A DNA stretch of 64,000 bases from positions 1-64,000 of the forward strand of contig NZ_JACAKB010000013.1 of the NCBI RefSeq assembly GCF_030326305.1, given 5' to 3'. The translations under genes and the position numbers were made by a program. Each line of letters opens with the position of its first letter. The first letter of the stretch is position 1. Source of the DNA: Myroides odoratimimus. GTDB lineage: Bacteria > Bacteroidota > Bacteroidia > Flavobacteriales > Flavobacteriaceae. Below are positions 1 through 9,050 of this stretch, piece after piece. Under the pieces are notes generated by a model that saw only the letters and a program-made list of their open reading frames with translations, made no database searches and had not been told where the DNA came from.

Positions 1-34
1 AACGCTCTTTGATTTTTGGTTCTCTTCCCATCTT
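1..34 (-). CDS. 5' end of a leftward gene, cut by window start
   Basis: Reading leftward from position 34 there is an ATG followed by nine open codons (MGREPKIKER) that run off the window. Only this N-terminus is visible, so no family can be assigned. A basic, charged start just upstream of a helix is common in TetR-type regulators, and an 18-bp perfect palindrome lies 10 bases upstream of the start (45-62), which fits an autoregulated repressor. This is inference only; the reading frame is short enough to be chance. Confidence 0.3.
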
Positions 35-44
35 TTTATGTTTT

Positions 45-62
45 AAAAACTGTACAGTTTTT
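45..62. promoter_or_regulatory. 18-bp perfect palindrome, candidate operator
   Basis: The sequence AAAAACTGTACAGTTTTT is identical to its reverse complement. It sits just upstream of the putative leftward start at 34, where an autoregulatory operator would be expected. It does not resemble a terminator, because it has no loop and no one-sided T tract. A repressor site is the simplest reading, but no regulator is visible in full. Confidence 0.4.
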
Positions 63-373
63 TTAGGACGGGTCAACTGATAGGATACTGAAGTGGACTT
101 AGTAGAAAATAGAGGGGTACAGAAGATTGTACTTTCTGACTATATAAACAGATGTTTTACTTAGTAATAAAGGATTTCAGTAAAGAAATCTATTTATAGG
201 ATAAAGATACAGTATCTTATGTTGTAATAAGAGGTGATGCAGCTAAATATTTGATTTATTGATGTATTAGTTGTTTTTGCTTTGAATAGTGAATGGTTTT
301 ATTGGATATTGTAATTTAAATTTGCTTGAGAGGTTACAATTATAGTTCACAAGTTATTTAAAGTTTTTAAAGA
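63..373. other. Non-coding stretch, nothing recognised
   Basis: About 310 AT-rich bases without a convincing reading frame on either strand. No tRNA or rRNA signature is visible. It ends in a rho-independent terminator on the + strand (374-408), so a short transcript may come from here, but I see no clear TAnnTTTG promoter that would define its start. Confidence 0.4.
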
Positions 374-408
374 AGAATTGTCTTAGTTAATAGGACAATT
401 CTTTTTTT
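374..408 (+). terminator. Rho-independent terminator with no gene upstream
   Basis: Perfect 9-bp arms (AGAATTGTC / GACAATTCT) around an 11-base loop, followed by a T tract. No coding region precedes it inside the window, so it either ends a small RNA or insulates the helicase gene that starts at 479. Confidence 0.65.
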
Positions 409-448
409 ATGTAGAGGTGGGATATTTTACTAACTGTAAAATCTAGAT

Positions 449-456
449 TATCTTTG
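449..456 (+). promoter_or_regulatory. -7 box of the nuclease-helicase gene
   Basis: TATCTTTG matches the Bacteroidota TAnnTTTG element. Transcription would start near 463, leaving about 16 bases before the ATG at 479. No good -33 TTG lies at the usual spacing. Confidence 0.5.
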
Positions 457-478
457 ACATTTAAAATGGATACTGCAC

Positions 479-3400
479 ATGCTTGATAATAAATATACTT
501 CCTTATACTTTACCTCATTAGTAGATATTATCAATAATACTGACTTGACTACTCGTGCTAAGTATCGCTTGCTTAGAAATCTACTGGAGAAAATATGTAA
601 GTATGTAGTGAAGGATGAGGTGATCAGTCTTTCTAATCTATTCTCTCGTCTATCCTTTATATGTAATAAGTATAATGCGAGCCGTGTCATTCACAGTTTT
701 AGGATGATTAGTAATGACTTGACTAAGTATGATTCGGCAGAGTTAGAGCTATATCTAGCGACCTACTGGATGGATGTAAATGATTTTATCTCCTATGTAT
801 TTCAGGTGCCTGTACCTGATGTGAATAGGTCATACTACCCATTTCCTATTCAGAGATTAGCCTTGAAGCATAATGAGTTTGAGCAGATCATTGATAAGTT
901 GAGGGTTAATGTCTTGAGTATAAAGGATAATTTACTCTTATGTGATGTAGAGAGTGCTGAAGATGGACTGCCTATACGAGTACAGATTAATGAAGAAGGA
1001 GTGAATGCTACGTTTAGCTCAATAGAGAAAATATGGAAGGGAGCTACTCTACATTTGATTAATGTAGGGGTAGATGATCAGCAGATATATCATCCGAAGA
1101 TATTTATTCTAGAGCCAGATTATCTAATAGATGTGTCTGCTATAGCAGAGTGTTTTCAAGACTATGGGACTTCTTCATTGAGCTTTATAAAATCGAAGTT
1201 CGATGAGATACCTAATAATAAGTATCTACTCATCGGTAACTTTGCTAATGCTGTCATGGATGAATTAGTAGGAGCAGAGGATGCACATACAGTAGACTTT
1301 GATACAGTCTTTGTTCATCACTTTGAGAATTATCCTTTTGAGCATACGGCTTGTTCAGATATCTTAGATATAGAACAGTTTAAGCAATATCGATATGACT
1401 GTGAAACTCATTTTAATACGATCAAGAGAGTATATCTAGAAGAGTTCGTACACTATGGTATTACGAATGAGGGAGACATTAATTTAGAGCCAAGTTTTCT
1501 ATGTAATATTTATGGGGTACAAGGGCGTTTAGACCTTCTTCACAGTATAAAGAAAGATAATCTAAAGACAACTATCGTAGAGCTGAAGTCTGGTGGGACG
1601 GTCTATCCTGATGATGGGGTAGGGGTGAAACCTAATCACACTGTACAGCTATATTTATATCACCTCATGCTATCTGTGGTATATGATATACCCTATCGAG
1701 AGATAGGAAACGAGAAGTATCTGAGTGGCTTTATTTTTTATAGCAAACCAAGAACTAATAATCTTCGTAAAGATCAGATCAACCTTCGTCGAGTGCAGGC
1801 GATATGTGAATTGAGAAATAGAATAGTACTGAATGAACATATCTTAAAGTCAGATGATCTCGATAAAGTAGCGCTGTTACTCCACTATGTAAAAGGGGAG
1901 AATATAGTGCGTAACCCTAATCTGAATAACAAGTTTAAGGACATGCTCCATAAGCAGATAGATGTGTTTACGTCTGTGCTAGAGAAGTGTTCAGAGTTAG
2001 AGCGTACTTATTTCTATTCTTTTGTCAGCTTTATCGCAAGAGAACAATACATTAGTAAGTTAGGAGCCAGTGACTATGAAGGGAGTCATGGGTTGGCAAG
2101 CTTATGGATAGACAGTGCTGAGGTCAAAAAAGATAAGTATAGTATCTTATATGATCTAGAGATTATAGAGAATAAAATCTTCGAAGAAGAGAAGCAGATT
2201 ACCTTTAGGCGTACATTAGTAGATGACTTTGTCAACTTTAGAAAGGGAGATGTCTGTGTGTTATATCCTCGAGATCATGATACTGATACAGCTGTGAAGC
2301 ATCAGATATTTAAATGTACGATACAGAGCATTACCAAAGAAGCGGTGACAGTAGTGTTTCGACATAAGCAGAGAGGGATTAACTATTTTAGTCAATATCG
2401 CTTATGGGCGCTAGAACGCGACTCTATGGATTCTTCTTTTACAAGTATGTATAAGAGTCTATTTGCGTTTATGAACGCACCTAAGAATAAGAGAGAAGTA
2501 ATCCTCAATGTGCTACCTCCTAGACAAGGGATAAATTACGGATACTATAAGCCTACTCTTTCTGTAGAACAGAATAGGATATTAAACAATGCGTTGTCAG
2601 TAGAAGATTACTTTGTACTAAATGGACCTCCTGGTACCGGTAAGACTTCTCATATTATTAAGGAGCTTGTAGAAGAATTATATACCAATACCAATCAAAA
2701 TATACTACTTCTAGCCTATACTAATAAGGCTGTGGATGAGCTATGTGGTGCGGTGACGGATGCGCTGGAGCATGTATCTGCCATAGATAAGTTTGTGCGT
2801 ATAGGTAGCCCGTTATCTAGTAGTCAGAAATATGCTGATCATCTAGTCAGCACGATTATTAAACGTGAGAGTGAGGCGTTAGAGAAATCGGGTAGGCGAT
2901 TTACTAGAAATGTTCTGTCTAATATTATACGTAATAATAGAGTGTTTCTGTCTACAGTAGCTACTATGTCTAGTAAGAATGATGTGTTCAAGTTAAAGAA
3001 ATTCGATACAGTTATCATAGATGAGGCTTCTCAGATATTAGAACCTCAGATTATAGGGTTATTGCCTAAGTGTAAAAGGTTTATTATGATCGGTGATCAC
3101 AAACAGCTTCCGGCGATAGTGGTACAGAGTGATACATTGTCTAAGACTAATAATCCTCTGCTAGAACAGATCGGGTTAGCAGATAGGCGCAATTCATTAT
3201 TCGAACGGTTATATAACTTCTGTGAGCTGAATAAATTAGATTATGCACATGATACATTGACATATCAAGGGCGTATGCATAGAGAGATAGCAGCATTTCC
3301 TAATATAGCATTCTATGAAGGCAAACTAAAAGAGGCTTATACATTAGAGAACTTAACTACAGTAGCTAAAAGTAATCTAGAGAGACAAGTAGCTCCGTTA

Positions 3401-3955
3401 GACTTAAAGCCTGTAGCTAGTGATCCACTAAGTGCAATATTGGCACAGAGGAGAGTGATCTTTGTCAATGTGGAAGAACACCATGCAGGACAACAGAAGA
3501 AAACGAGTGAGAAAGAAGCTGATTTTGTTGTCTGTCTATTACAGAAGATTGAGCAACTTAATCTACTAAACGGTGATAGTACAGACTTGACAAAACGCGT
3601 GGGAATTATAGCTCCGTTTAAGAATCAGATAGCACTGATTAAAAATAAGCTAGAAGGAAGTGATATACTAAATGCAGGAGATATAGTAGTAGATACGGTA
3701 GAGCGCTTTCAGGGAGGGCAGAGAGATATTATTATTTATTCGTTTACGATTAATGAAGTACTTCAGTTAGACGGGGTAGTGAGTCTTAATGATGATCAGT
3801 CAGTAGACCGTAAGTTAAATGTGGCTCTGACTCGTGCAAAAGAGCAAATGATTATTTTAGGCAATGCTGAGGTGCTTAGTTATAATAGTATATATAAAGA
3901 GCTGATCACTCATATTAAAGAACAAGGCGGTTACTTCGAATACGATAGTTTATAG
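479..3955 (+). CDS. PD-(D/E)XK nuclease fused to UPF1/Dna2-type SF1 helicase
   Basis: A 1158-residue fusion. The middle of the N-terminal half carries a PD-(D/E)XK nuclease signature: Asp352 in QGRLDLL, then Glu368-x-Lys370 in VELKSGG. The C-terminal half is an SF1 helicase: Walker A GPPGTGKT at 716-723, Walker B DEAS at 848-851, GDHKQLP (motif III), VERFQGGQRD (motif V) and LNVALTRAKEQ (motif VI). This is the layout of Dna2, which cleaves and unwinds flapped DNA. I could not find the paired cysteines of the Dna2/Cas4/AddB iron-sulfur cluster downstream of the nuclease motif. The first ~300 residues match nothing I know. The ATG at 479 lies just after a TATCTTTG promoter. It stands alone, so the role may be DNA repair or defence. 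Confidence 0.85.
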   Translation: MLDNKYTSLYFTSLVDIINNTDLTTRAKYRLLRNLLEKICKYVVKDEVISLSNLFSRLSFICNKYNASRVIHSFRMISNDLTKYDSAELELYLATYWMDVNDFISYVFQVPVPDVNRSYYPFPIQRLALKHNEFEQIIDKLRVNVLSIKDNLLLCDVESAEDGLPIRVQINEEGVNATFSSIEKIWKGATLHLINVGVDDQQIYHPKIFILEPDYLIDVSAIAECFQDYGTSSLSFIKSKFDEIPNNKYLLIGNFANAVMDELVGAEDAHTVDFDTVFVHHFENYPFEHTACSDILDIEQFKQYRYDCETHFNTIKRVYLEEFVHYGITNEGDINLEPSFLCNIYGVQGRLDLLHSIKKDNLKTTIVELKSGGTVYPDDGVGVKPNHTVQLYLYHLMLSVVYDIPYREIGNEKYLSGFIFYSKPRTNNLRKDQINLRRVQAICELRNRIVLNEHILKSDDLDKVALLLHYVKGENIVRNPNLNNKFKDMLHKQIDVFTSVLEKCSELERTYFYSFVSFIAREQYISKLGASDYEGSHGLASLWIDSAEVKKDKYSILYDLEIIENKIFEEEKQITFRRTLVDDFVNFRKGDVCVLYPRDHDTDTAVKHQIFKCTIQSITKEAVTVVFRHKQRGINYFSQYRLWALERDSMDSSFTSMYKSLFAFMNAPKNKREVILNVLPPRQGINYGYYKPTLSVEQNRILNNALSVEDYFVLNGPPGTGKTSHIIKELVEELYTNTNQNILLLAYTNKAVDELCGAVTDALEHVSAIDKFVRIGSPLSSSQKYADHLVSTIIKRESEALEKSGRRFTRNVLSNIIRNNRVFLSTVATMSSKNDVFKLKKFDTVIIDEASQILEPQIIGLLPKCKRFIMIGDHKQLPAIVVQSDTLSKTNNPLLEQIGLADRRNSLFERLYNFCELNKLDYAHDTLTYQGRMHREIAAFPNIAFYEGKLKEAYTLENLTTVAKSNLERQVAPLDLKPVASDPLSAILAQRRVIFVNVEEHHAGQQKKTSEKEADFVVCLLQKIEQLNLLNGDSTDLTKRVGIIAPFKNQIALIKNKLEGSDILNAGDIVVDTVERFQGGQRDIIIYSFTINEVLQLDGVVSLNDDQSVDRKLNVALTRAKEQMIILGNAEVLSYNSIYKELITHIKEQGGYFEYDSL

Positions 3956-4224
3956 TTAACAACATTGTTAGTAACTATGTTGATAACCCTGTTAATAAGA
4001 GTTGTTTAGTTATTGAAAATGTTGATAACTATAGAAGATGATTATTCTTTATAATTACTATTTGTTTTATAACTTATTGTATTAGTGCGGTTTGTTTGTT
4101 TTTTAAAGTTAAGATTATCACTGTATATAATGTGGATAAGATGAATTATAGTTATTAACAATATTGTTGATAACTATAGAAGTACGACATAGTAACTTGG
4201 GTCAAAAAGGACATAGTAGAGCAT
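3956..4224. other. Palindrome-rich gap with DnaA-box-like 9-mers
   Basis: No coding frame. TGTTGATAA occurs at 3978-3986, 4020-4028 and 4165-4173, TGTTAATAA at 3990-3998, and TGTGGATAA, the exact complement of the consensus DnaA box, at 4131-4139. The string TGTTGATAACTATAGAAG occurs twice (4020 and 4165). The region 4149-4176 is a 28-bp palindrome with one mismatched (G-T) pair. Its function is unknown: it could be a replication or DnaA-binding locus or a cluster of regulator sites. Confidence 0.5.
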
Positions 4225-4255
4225 AAAAAAACGCCATCGTAATGATGGCGTTTTC
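4225..4255 (-). terminator. Terminator of gcvP
   Basis: Stem ACGCCATC / GATGGCGT with a 5-base loop. The A run on its left is the T tract for leftward transcripts from gcvP. The TTTT on the right also allows it to stop rightward transcripts. Confidence 0.8.
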
Positions 4256-4277
4256 TGTATAGATAAATCAGTTAAGA

Positions 4278-7127
4278 TTAGTTCTCCATATAAACTTCGA
4301 TAGGAGCACAAGAACAAATTAAGTTTCTGTCACCGTAAGCATCGTCAATACGACGTACAGTAGGCCATAATTTGTTTTCAGCTACATAAGGAAGTGGGTA
4401 AGCCGCTTTCTGTCTTGAGTATGGAAGATCCCAGTTATCAGCAGTTAATAATGCTAATGTGTGAGGAGCATTCTTAAGCTCGTTCACAGGATTTTCGATA
4501 GTTGCATTCTCAATTTCTTGACGGATAGAAGCCATAGCATCACAGAATCTATCAAGTTCTTCTTTGCTCTCACTTTCTGTTGGTTCGATCATTAATGTAC
4601 CAGCTACTGGGAAAGAAACTGTAGGAGCGTGGAAACCGTAGTCGATAAGACGTTTAGCGATATCTGTTACCTCGATACCTTTTTCTTTAAACTCACGTAC
4701 GTCTACGATCATCTCGTGTGCAGCACGTCCTTTCTCACCTGTATAAAGGATAGCGTAGTGCTCCTCTAAACGAGATTTCATGTAGTTAGCATTTAAGATC
4801 GCTTGTTGTGTTACTTTCTTAAGACCCTCAGTTCCTAACATAGCGATGTAACCGTAAGAGATTAGACATACTAATGCAGACCCGTAAGGAGCAGCAGAGA
4901 TAGCAGTGATTCCTTTCTCTCCACCTACCTTAACGATAGGGTTAGTAGGTAAGAATGGTACTAAGTGCTCAGCCACACAGATAGGTCCTACACCAGGCCC
5001 ACCACCTCCGTGAGGAATAGCGAAAGTCTTGTGTAAGTTTAAGTGACATACATCAGCCCCGATATTAGCAGGGTTAGTGATAGCTACCTGTGCATTCATA
5101 TTAGCACCATCCATATATACTTGTCCTCCGTTATCGTGGATGATTTGAGTAATCTCCATGATAGCAGACTCATATACACCATGTGTAGATGGGTAAGTCA
5201 CCATAAGACAAGATAAGTTATCTTTATATTGTTCAGCTTTAGCTTTTAAGTCAGCCACGTCGATATTCCCTTCAGGTGTAGTTTTAGTTACGACTACTTT
5301 CATACCAGCCATAGCAGCAGAAGCAGGGTTAGTACCGTGTGCAGAAGCAGGAATAAGTGCGATATCACGTTGGAAGTCACCTCTAGAGTGGTGGTATGCA
5401 CGGATAGCCATAAGACCAGCGTACTCTCCTTGAGCTCCAGAGTTTGGTTGTAATGTAGTACCAGCAAAACCAGTAATCACATTTAACTTCTCTTCTAATC
5501 CGTGTAGCATCTCTAAGTATCCTTGTGCTTGATCAGCAGGTACGAATGGGTGAACGTTGTTCCACTGTGCATTACTCAATGGTAACATCTCAGCAGCAGC
5601 ATTCAATTTCATTGTACAAGACCCCAAAGAGATCATAGAGTGGTTAAGAGCTAAGTCTTTACGCTCTAATTTTTTGATATAACGCATTAATTCAGTCTCA
5701 GAGTGGTAGCTGTTAAATGCAGCGTGCTCTAAGAACTTAGAAGTACGTTTTAGTTTATCTTGGTATTTAATTTCAGTGCTTAATGCAGTTACTTCTGTAG
5801 CTGTCTTACCAGTAGCTTGAGCGAATACATTAACAATAGCATTGATGTCAGCTAATTCTACAGTCTCGTTTAATGAAATAGAGATAGTGTTAGCATCGAT
5901 ATAGTTAAAGTTAATAGAATTAGCTTCAGCGATAGGTTTCACTTTAGCAGCATCCGCTTTCACTAAGATTGTATCAAAGAAGTTAGCATTAAGTTGTTCA
6001 ATACCTAATTTACCTAATTCAGTAGCTACAGTTACTGCTTTTGCATGGATTAAAGAAGCGATGTTAGTCAATCCTTTAGGTCCGTGGTAAACAGCGTAGA
6101 AACTAGCCATAACAGCTAATAATACTTGAGCAGTACAGATATTAGAAGTAGCCTTCTCACGTTTGATGTGTTGCTCACGAGTTTGTAGAGCCATACGTAG
6201 AGCGAAGTTACCATCAGCATCTTTAGATACTCCGATGATACGACCTGGCATACTACGCTTATATTCTTCTTTAGTAGCGAAGAAGGCAGCGTGAGGACCT
6301 CCGAATCCTAATGGAATACCAAAACGTTGAGTAGTACCTACTACTACGTCAGCACCCATTTCTCCTGGAGGTGTTAATAATACTAGAGACATGATATCAG
6401 CAGCTACAGCTACTTTAATGTCTTTTGCTTTTGCTTGGTTGATAAAGTCAGCATAGTCAGCTACGATACCGTGTTTACCAGGGTATTGTAAGATAGCACC
6501 GAAGAATTCTTCTGAGAAGTCAAAATCTTCGTGGTTACCTACTACTAACTCTACACCAAATGGAGTAGCACGAGTCTGTAATACTGATAAAGTCTGTGGT
6601 AAGATTTCTTCAGAAACGAAGAATTTTACTACGTTATTTTTCTTTTGATCTCTTGTTCTTACGTCGAATAATAAGATCATAGCTTCAGCAGCTGCAGTTG
6701 ATTCATCTAATAGAGAAGCATTTGCAATCTCCATACCAGAAAGCTCGATAACAGTAGTTTGGAAGTTTAATAAAGCTTCTAAACGACCTTGAGCTACTTC
6801 AGCTTGGTAAGGAGTATAAGCTGTATACCATCCTGGGTTTTCAAATACGTTACGGATAATAGCAGCAGGAACTACTGCCTCATTATATCCTAAACCAATG
6901 AAAGAACGGAATATTTTATTTTTGTTTCCTAATGCTTGAATGTGAGATAAGTACTCATACTCAGTCATTGCAGGAGCAAGGTTTAAGTCTTCTTTAAGAC
7001 GGATTGCGTCTGGAAAAGTTTCGTTGATTAATTGTTCAATGCTATCAGCTTTCACTGTTTTAAGCATCTCTGCCATATCCTCAGGACGAGGACCAATGTG
7101 TCTTAATGCAAATGCGTTTGTTTTCAT
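4278..7127 (-). CDS. gcvP: Glycine dehydrogenase (decarboxylating), P-protein
   Basis: At 949 residues this is the full single-chain P-protein, with both halves fused as in E. coli rather than split into two subunits. It decarboxylates glycine on pyridoxal phosphate and passes the aminomethyl group to the lipoyl arm of GcvH. The cofactor lysine is Lys700 in NLHKTFAIPHGGGGPG, and the N-terminus has the family's RHIGP motif. GcvH and GcvT are not nearby, so the cleavage-system genes are dispersed here. A TATTTTTG box on the minus strand (7161-7168) is a likely promoter. No glycine riboswitch fold is visible in the short leader. Confidence 0.97.
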   Translation of the reverse strand: MKTNAFALRHIGPRPEDMAEMLKTVKADSIEQLINETFPDAIRLKEDLNLAPAMTEYEYLSHIQALGNKNKIFRSFIGLGYNEAVVPAAIIRNVFENPGWYTAYTPYQAEVAQGRLEALLNFQTTVIELSGMEIANASLLDESTAAAEAMILLFDVRTRDQKKNNVVKFFVSEEILPQTLSVLQTRATPFGVELVVGNHEDFDFSEEFFGAILQYPGKHGIVADYADFINQAKAKDIKVAVAADIMSLVLLTPPGEMGADVVVGTTQRFGIPLGFGGPHAAFFATKEEYKRSMPGRIIGVSKDADGNFALRMALQTREQHIKREKATSNICTAQVLLAVMASFYAVYHGPKGLTNIASLIHAKAVTVATELGKLGIEQLNANFFDTILVKADAAKVKPIAEANSINFNYIDANTISISLNETVELADINAIVNVFAQATGKTATEVTALSTEIKYQDKLKRTSKFLEHAAFNSYHSETELMRYIKKLERKDLALNHSMISLGSCTMKLNAAAEMLPLSNAQWNNVHPFVPADQAQGYLEMLHGLEEKLNVITGFAGTTLQPNSGAQGEYAGLMAIRAYHHSRGDFQRDIALIPASAHGTNPASAAMAGMKVVVTKTTPEGNIDVADLKAKAEQYKDNLSCLMVTYPSTHGVYESAIMEITQIIHDNGGQVYMDGANMNAQVAITNPANIGADVCHLNLHKTFAIPHGGGGPGVGPICVAEHLVPFLPTNPIVKVGGEKGITAISAAPYGSALVCLISYGYIAMLGTEGLKKVTQQAILNANYMKSRLEEHYAILYTGEKGRAAHEMIVDVREFKEKGIEVTDIAKRLIDYGFHAPTVSFPVAGTLMIEPTESESKEELDRFCDAMASIRQEIENATIENPVNELKNAPHTLALLTADNWDLPYSRQKAAYPLPYVAENKLWPTVRRIDDAYGDRNLICSCAPIEVYMEN

Positions 7128-7160
7128 TTGGACAATAAATAAAAGTTGTGTTTAATCACA

Positions 7161-7168
7161 CAAAAATA
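7161..7168 (-). promoter_or_regulatory. -7 box of gcvP
   Basis: Read leftward the bases are TATTTTTG, matching TAnnTTTG, about 35 bases before the gcvP start. A small hairpin (TTGTGT...ACACAA) overlaps the presumed leader. Confidence 0.45.
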
Positions 7169-7251
7169 ACCATTAATCTGACAATTGTATCTTTATATCG
7201 ATTAATTTTGAAAAGTGATTACGCATTGCGCTTGTTAGATTGATAATTAAT

Positions 7252-8082
7252 ATGGATTTGTTAAAAAACAGAATAGTTGCTCTTTATTTAAACGGAAGTG
7301 TTCACGTTTCCTTAGCAGTATTTGCTTTGGTACAAATGACATTTTATTTCTGTCACCTTCCATTTGATGCAGCTGTGTCTGTTTTGGCTTTTACAGGAAC
7401 ACTTTTTTCTTATAATTTCATTAAGTATGCAGAGGTAGTCTATAGACATAAAACTCCATTTACGCTTCGGTTAAAGGTCATTATAGGGATAAGTATTATC
7501 GCGTTGCTTATAGGTACTATGGCTTTCTTTATGTTGAATTGGAAGGCACAGTTGGTCACTTTGAGCTTATTGGTGTTGTCAGTTTTATACGCCATACCTA
7601 TTAGTAGCAATAGAAGTAATCTGCGCAACCTGGCAGGGCTTAAAGTGTATATTGTCTGTCTGTGTTGGGCTACTGTAACGCTTATAGTACCGGTGATGAA
7701 TGCTGATATACCAGTCAGTTGGGATATTGTAATCAAGTTTATACAGCGTTTTATTTTAGTGTTTATTCTAATCGGGATATTCGAAGTTGTTGATTTACAA
7801 TACGACGACAAGTATTTAAAGACCTTACCTCAAATGCTTGGAATAGCTAATACCAAGTGGTTGTTGGGATTGTTACTAATTCCTTTTTATGTAATCGAAT
7901 TTTTTAAGGTGGGCTATCAGCCTATACAAGCGTGGAATAACTTATTGATCGTTCTTCTTACGCTGTTCTTTATTTATTATGCATCTCCTAAACGCACCAA
8001 ATTCTTTACGCTATTTTGGGTAGAGAGTGTGCCTATTGTTTGGTGGTTAATTGTTGTGGTTCAGGGAAATGCTAGTTTATAA
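7252..8082 (+). CDS. UbiA-like prenyltransferase-family membrane protein
   Basis: About 276 residues and roughly eight hydrophobic segments. A typical second UbiA aspartate motif is present (EVVDLQYDDKYLKTLPQMLG), but the first Asp-rich motif (NDxxDxxxD) is not: the matching loop reads SYNFIKYAEVVYRHK. The fold is therefore UbiA-like, but prenyl transfer with the usual two metal-binding sites is doubtful. The start chosen is the ATG at 7252; the frame also opens at a TTG 12 bases earlier. It is divergent from gcvP and convergent with the XRE gene. The substrate is unknown. Confidence 0.65.
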   Translation: MDLLKNRIVALYLNGSVHVSLAVFALVQMTFYFCHLPFDAAVSVLAFTGTLFSYNFIKYAEVVYRHKTPFTLRLKVIIGISIIALLIGTMAFFMLNWKAQLVTLSLLVLSVLYAIPISSNRSNLRNLAGLKVYIVCLCWATVTLIVPVMNADIPVSWDIVIKFIQRFILVFILIGIFEVVDLQYDDKYLKTLPQMLGIANTKWLLGLLLIPFYVIEFFKVGYQPIQAWNNLLIVLLTLFFIYYASPKRTKFFTLFWVESVPIVWWLIVVVQGNASL

Positions 8083-8086
8083 GAAT

Positions 8087-8113
8087 AAAAAAGACCAAGC
8101 AGTGCTCAGTCTT
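8087..8113 (-). terminator. Terminator of the XRE/DUF2975 pair
   Basis: On the minus strand, the imperfect stem AAGACTGAGCA / TGCTTGGTCTT is followed by a T run. It overlaps the stop codon of the XRE gene and may also end the UbiA-like transcript from the other side. Confidence 0.6.
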
Positions 8114-8315
8114 CATTTACATATTCTAGTATATCAGCTGGTTGACAATCTAACTCTTTACAGATTGCCTCCAATGTACTAAAGCGTATGGCTTTCGCCT
8201 TATTGGTCTTGAGTATGGATAGATTACTCACAGTGATACCTACACGCTCAGCCAACTCATTAAGCGATATCTTTCGCTTAGCCATCATGACATCAAGGTT
8301 TACTATTATTGGCAT
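8106..8315 (-). CDS. Small XRE-family (Cro/CI-like) HTH regulator
   Basis: A 69-residue protein that is almost only a helix-turn-helix domain: ISLNELAERVGITVSNLSIL, followed by the fourth-helix pattern FSTLEAICKELDCQPADILEY. This is the short YozG-like subgroup that is nearly always paired with a DUF2975 membrane protein, and that is the case here: the DUF2975 gene ends 9 bases upstream in the same direction. The pair is likely co-transcribed from the promoter at 9051-9081. The regulated genes are unknown; self-regulation is usual for such pairs. Confidence 0.9.
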   Translation of the reverse strand: MPIIVNLDVMMAKRKISLNELAERVGITVSNLSILKTNKAKAIRFSTLEAICKELDCQPADILEYVNED

Positions 8316-8324
8316 ATCGTGGGG

Positions 8325-8936
8325 TTATATGGTTAGATCTGCATCTTCTTTTAGACGCAAATGTTGTTTCAATACTTCTACAATCATCAGCAAAATTAAG
8401 GGAATAAAGAATAAGGAAAAATTATATTCTTGCTTACTAAGTGTAAGATTATAGTATGCAGCAATTTTCTGATCGTATAGATTACTACACCATATAAGAA
8501 TATTTTCGATTATTGCATAAGCTAGATGCGCATAACCTAAAAAGCGCAAACGCTTTATTTGATTGTTGTTTACTATACTCCCTTTGTATAAATCCTTAAA
8601 GAACTTATACAGAATAATAAACATTATAGGTATTAGTAATGTGAATACAAACATTAGAATGCCTATAGGAATACTTAAATAATTGGGGTGTTTATCTGTG
8701 GTTTCTATCTTTACTTTTTCAGTAGATTCTCCTTTTGTAATAAAGGTATTGGCATTAGGTTTTATTACAACCTCACCTTCTTTATTCGGTATCTCTACTT
8801 TAAGACTATATATTTTAGTTCCATGTAAAGCAGAGTTATTTCCATCTTTAAAGCCTTCATTAAAGTCCTTTATATGGGAAGTAAATGATAGGGCATAAAT
8901 AATTAGAAATAGAATAGTTAATAACCTTAGTTTCAT
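8325..8936 (-). CDS. DUF2975 membrane protein
   Basis: 203 residues with an N-terminal hydrophobic segment (about 4-20), a periplasmic or extracytoplasmic stretch of about 70 residues, and three further membrane segments (about 88-115, 132-150, 170-190). The charged tail (LKEDADLTI) is the usual ending of DUF2975 proteins. It lies just upstream of the XRE regulator and shares its direction. A membrane sensor or partner that modulates the regulator is a common suggestion for this pair, but its activity is not known. Confidence 0.8.
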   Translation of the reverse strand: MKLRLLTILFLIIYALSFTSHIKDFNEGFKDGNNSALHGTKIYSLKVEIPNKEGEVVIKPNANTFITKGESTEKVKIETTDKHPNYLSIPIGILMFVFTLLIPIMFIILYKFFKDLYKGSIVNNNQIKRLRFLGYAHLAYAIIENILIWCSNLYDQKIAAYYNLTLSKQEYNFSLFFIPLILLMIVEVLKQHLRLKEDADLTI

Positions 8937-9050
8937 AATCTAGGTTTAGAATAATACATTTATTAATCGTTCGCATAACGCTACTAAAAGCATAGCCCAA
9001 TGGATTAGTAATTTTATCATCGTTAGTAATTTAGTTGGTTAATAGTGATT
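8937..9050 (-). other. Long untranslated leader of the DUF2975 gene
   Basis: If the promoter at 9051-9081 is used, the transcript has a leader of about 108 bases. It holds near repeats of TTAGTAATTT but no terminator and no recognisable riboswitch. Confidence 0.35.

Noticed and set aside
3956-4277. Possible chromosomal origin of replication
   Set aside because: DnaA-box-like sites are present but there is no dnaA or dnaN gene near and the 9-mer also occurs upstream of rpsL. GC skew cannot be judged from this window.
7128-7251. Glycine riboswitch before gcvP
   Set aside because: The leader is under 60 bases and holds only a small hairpin; no tandem aptamer fits.
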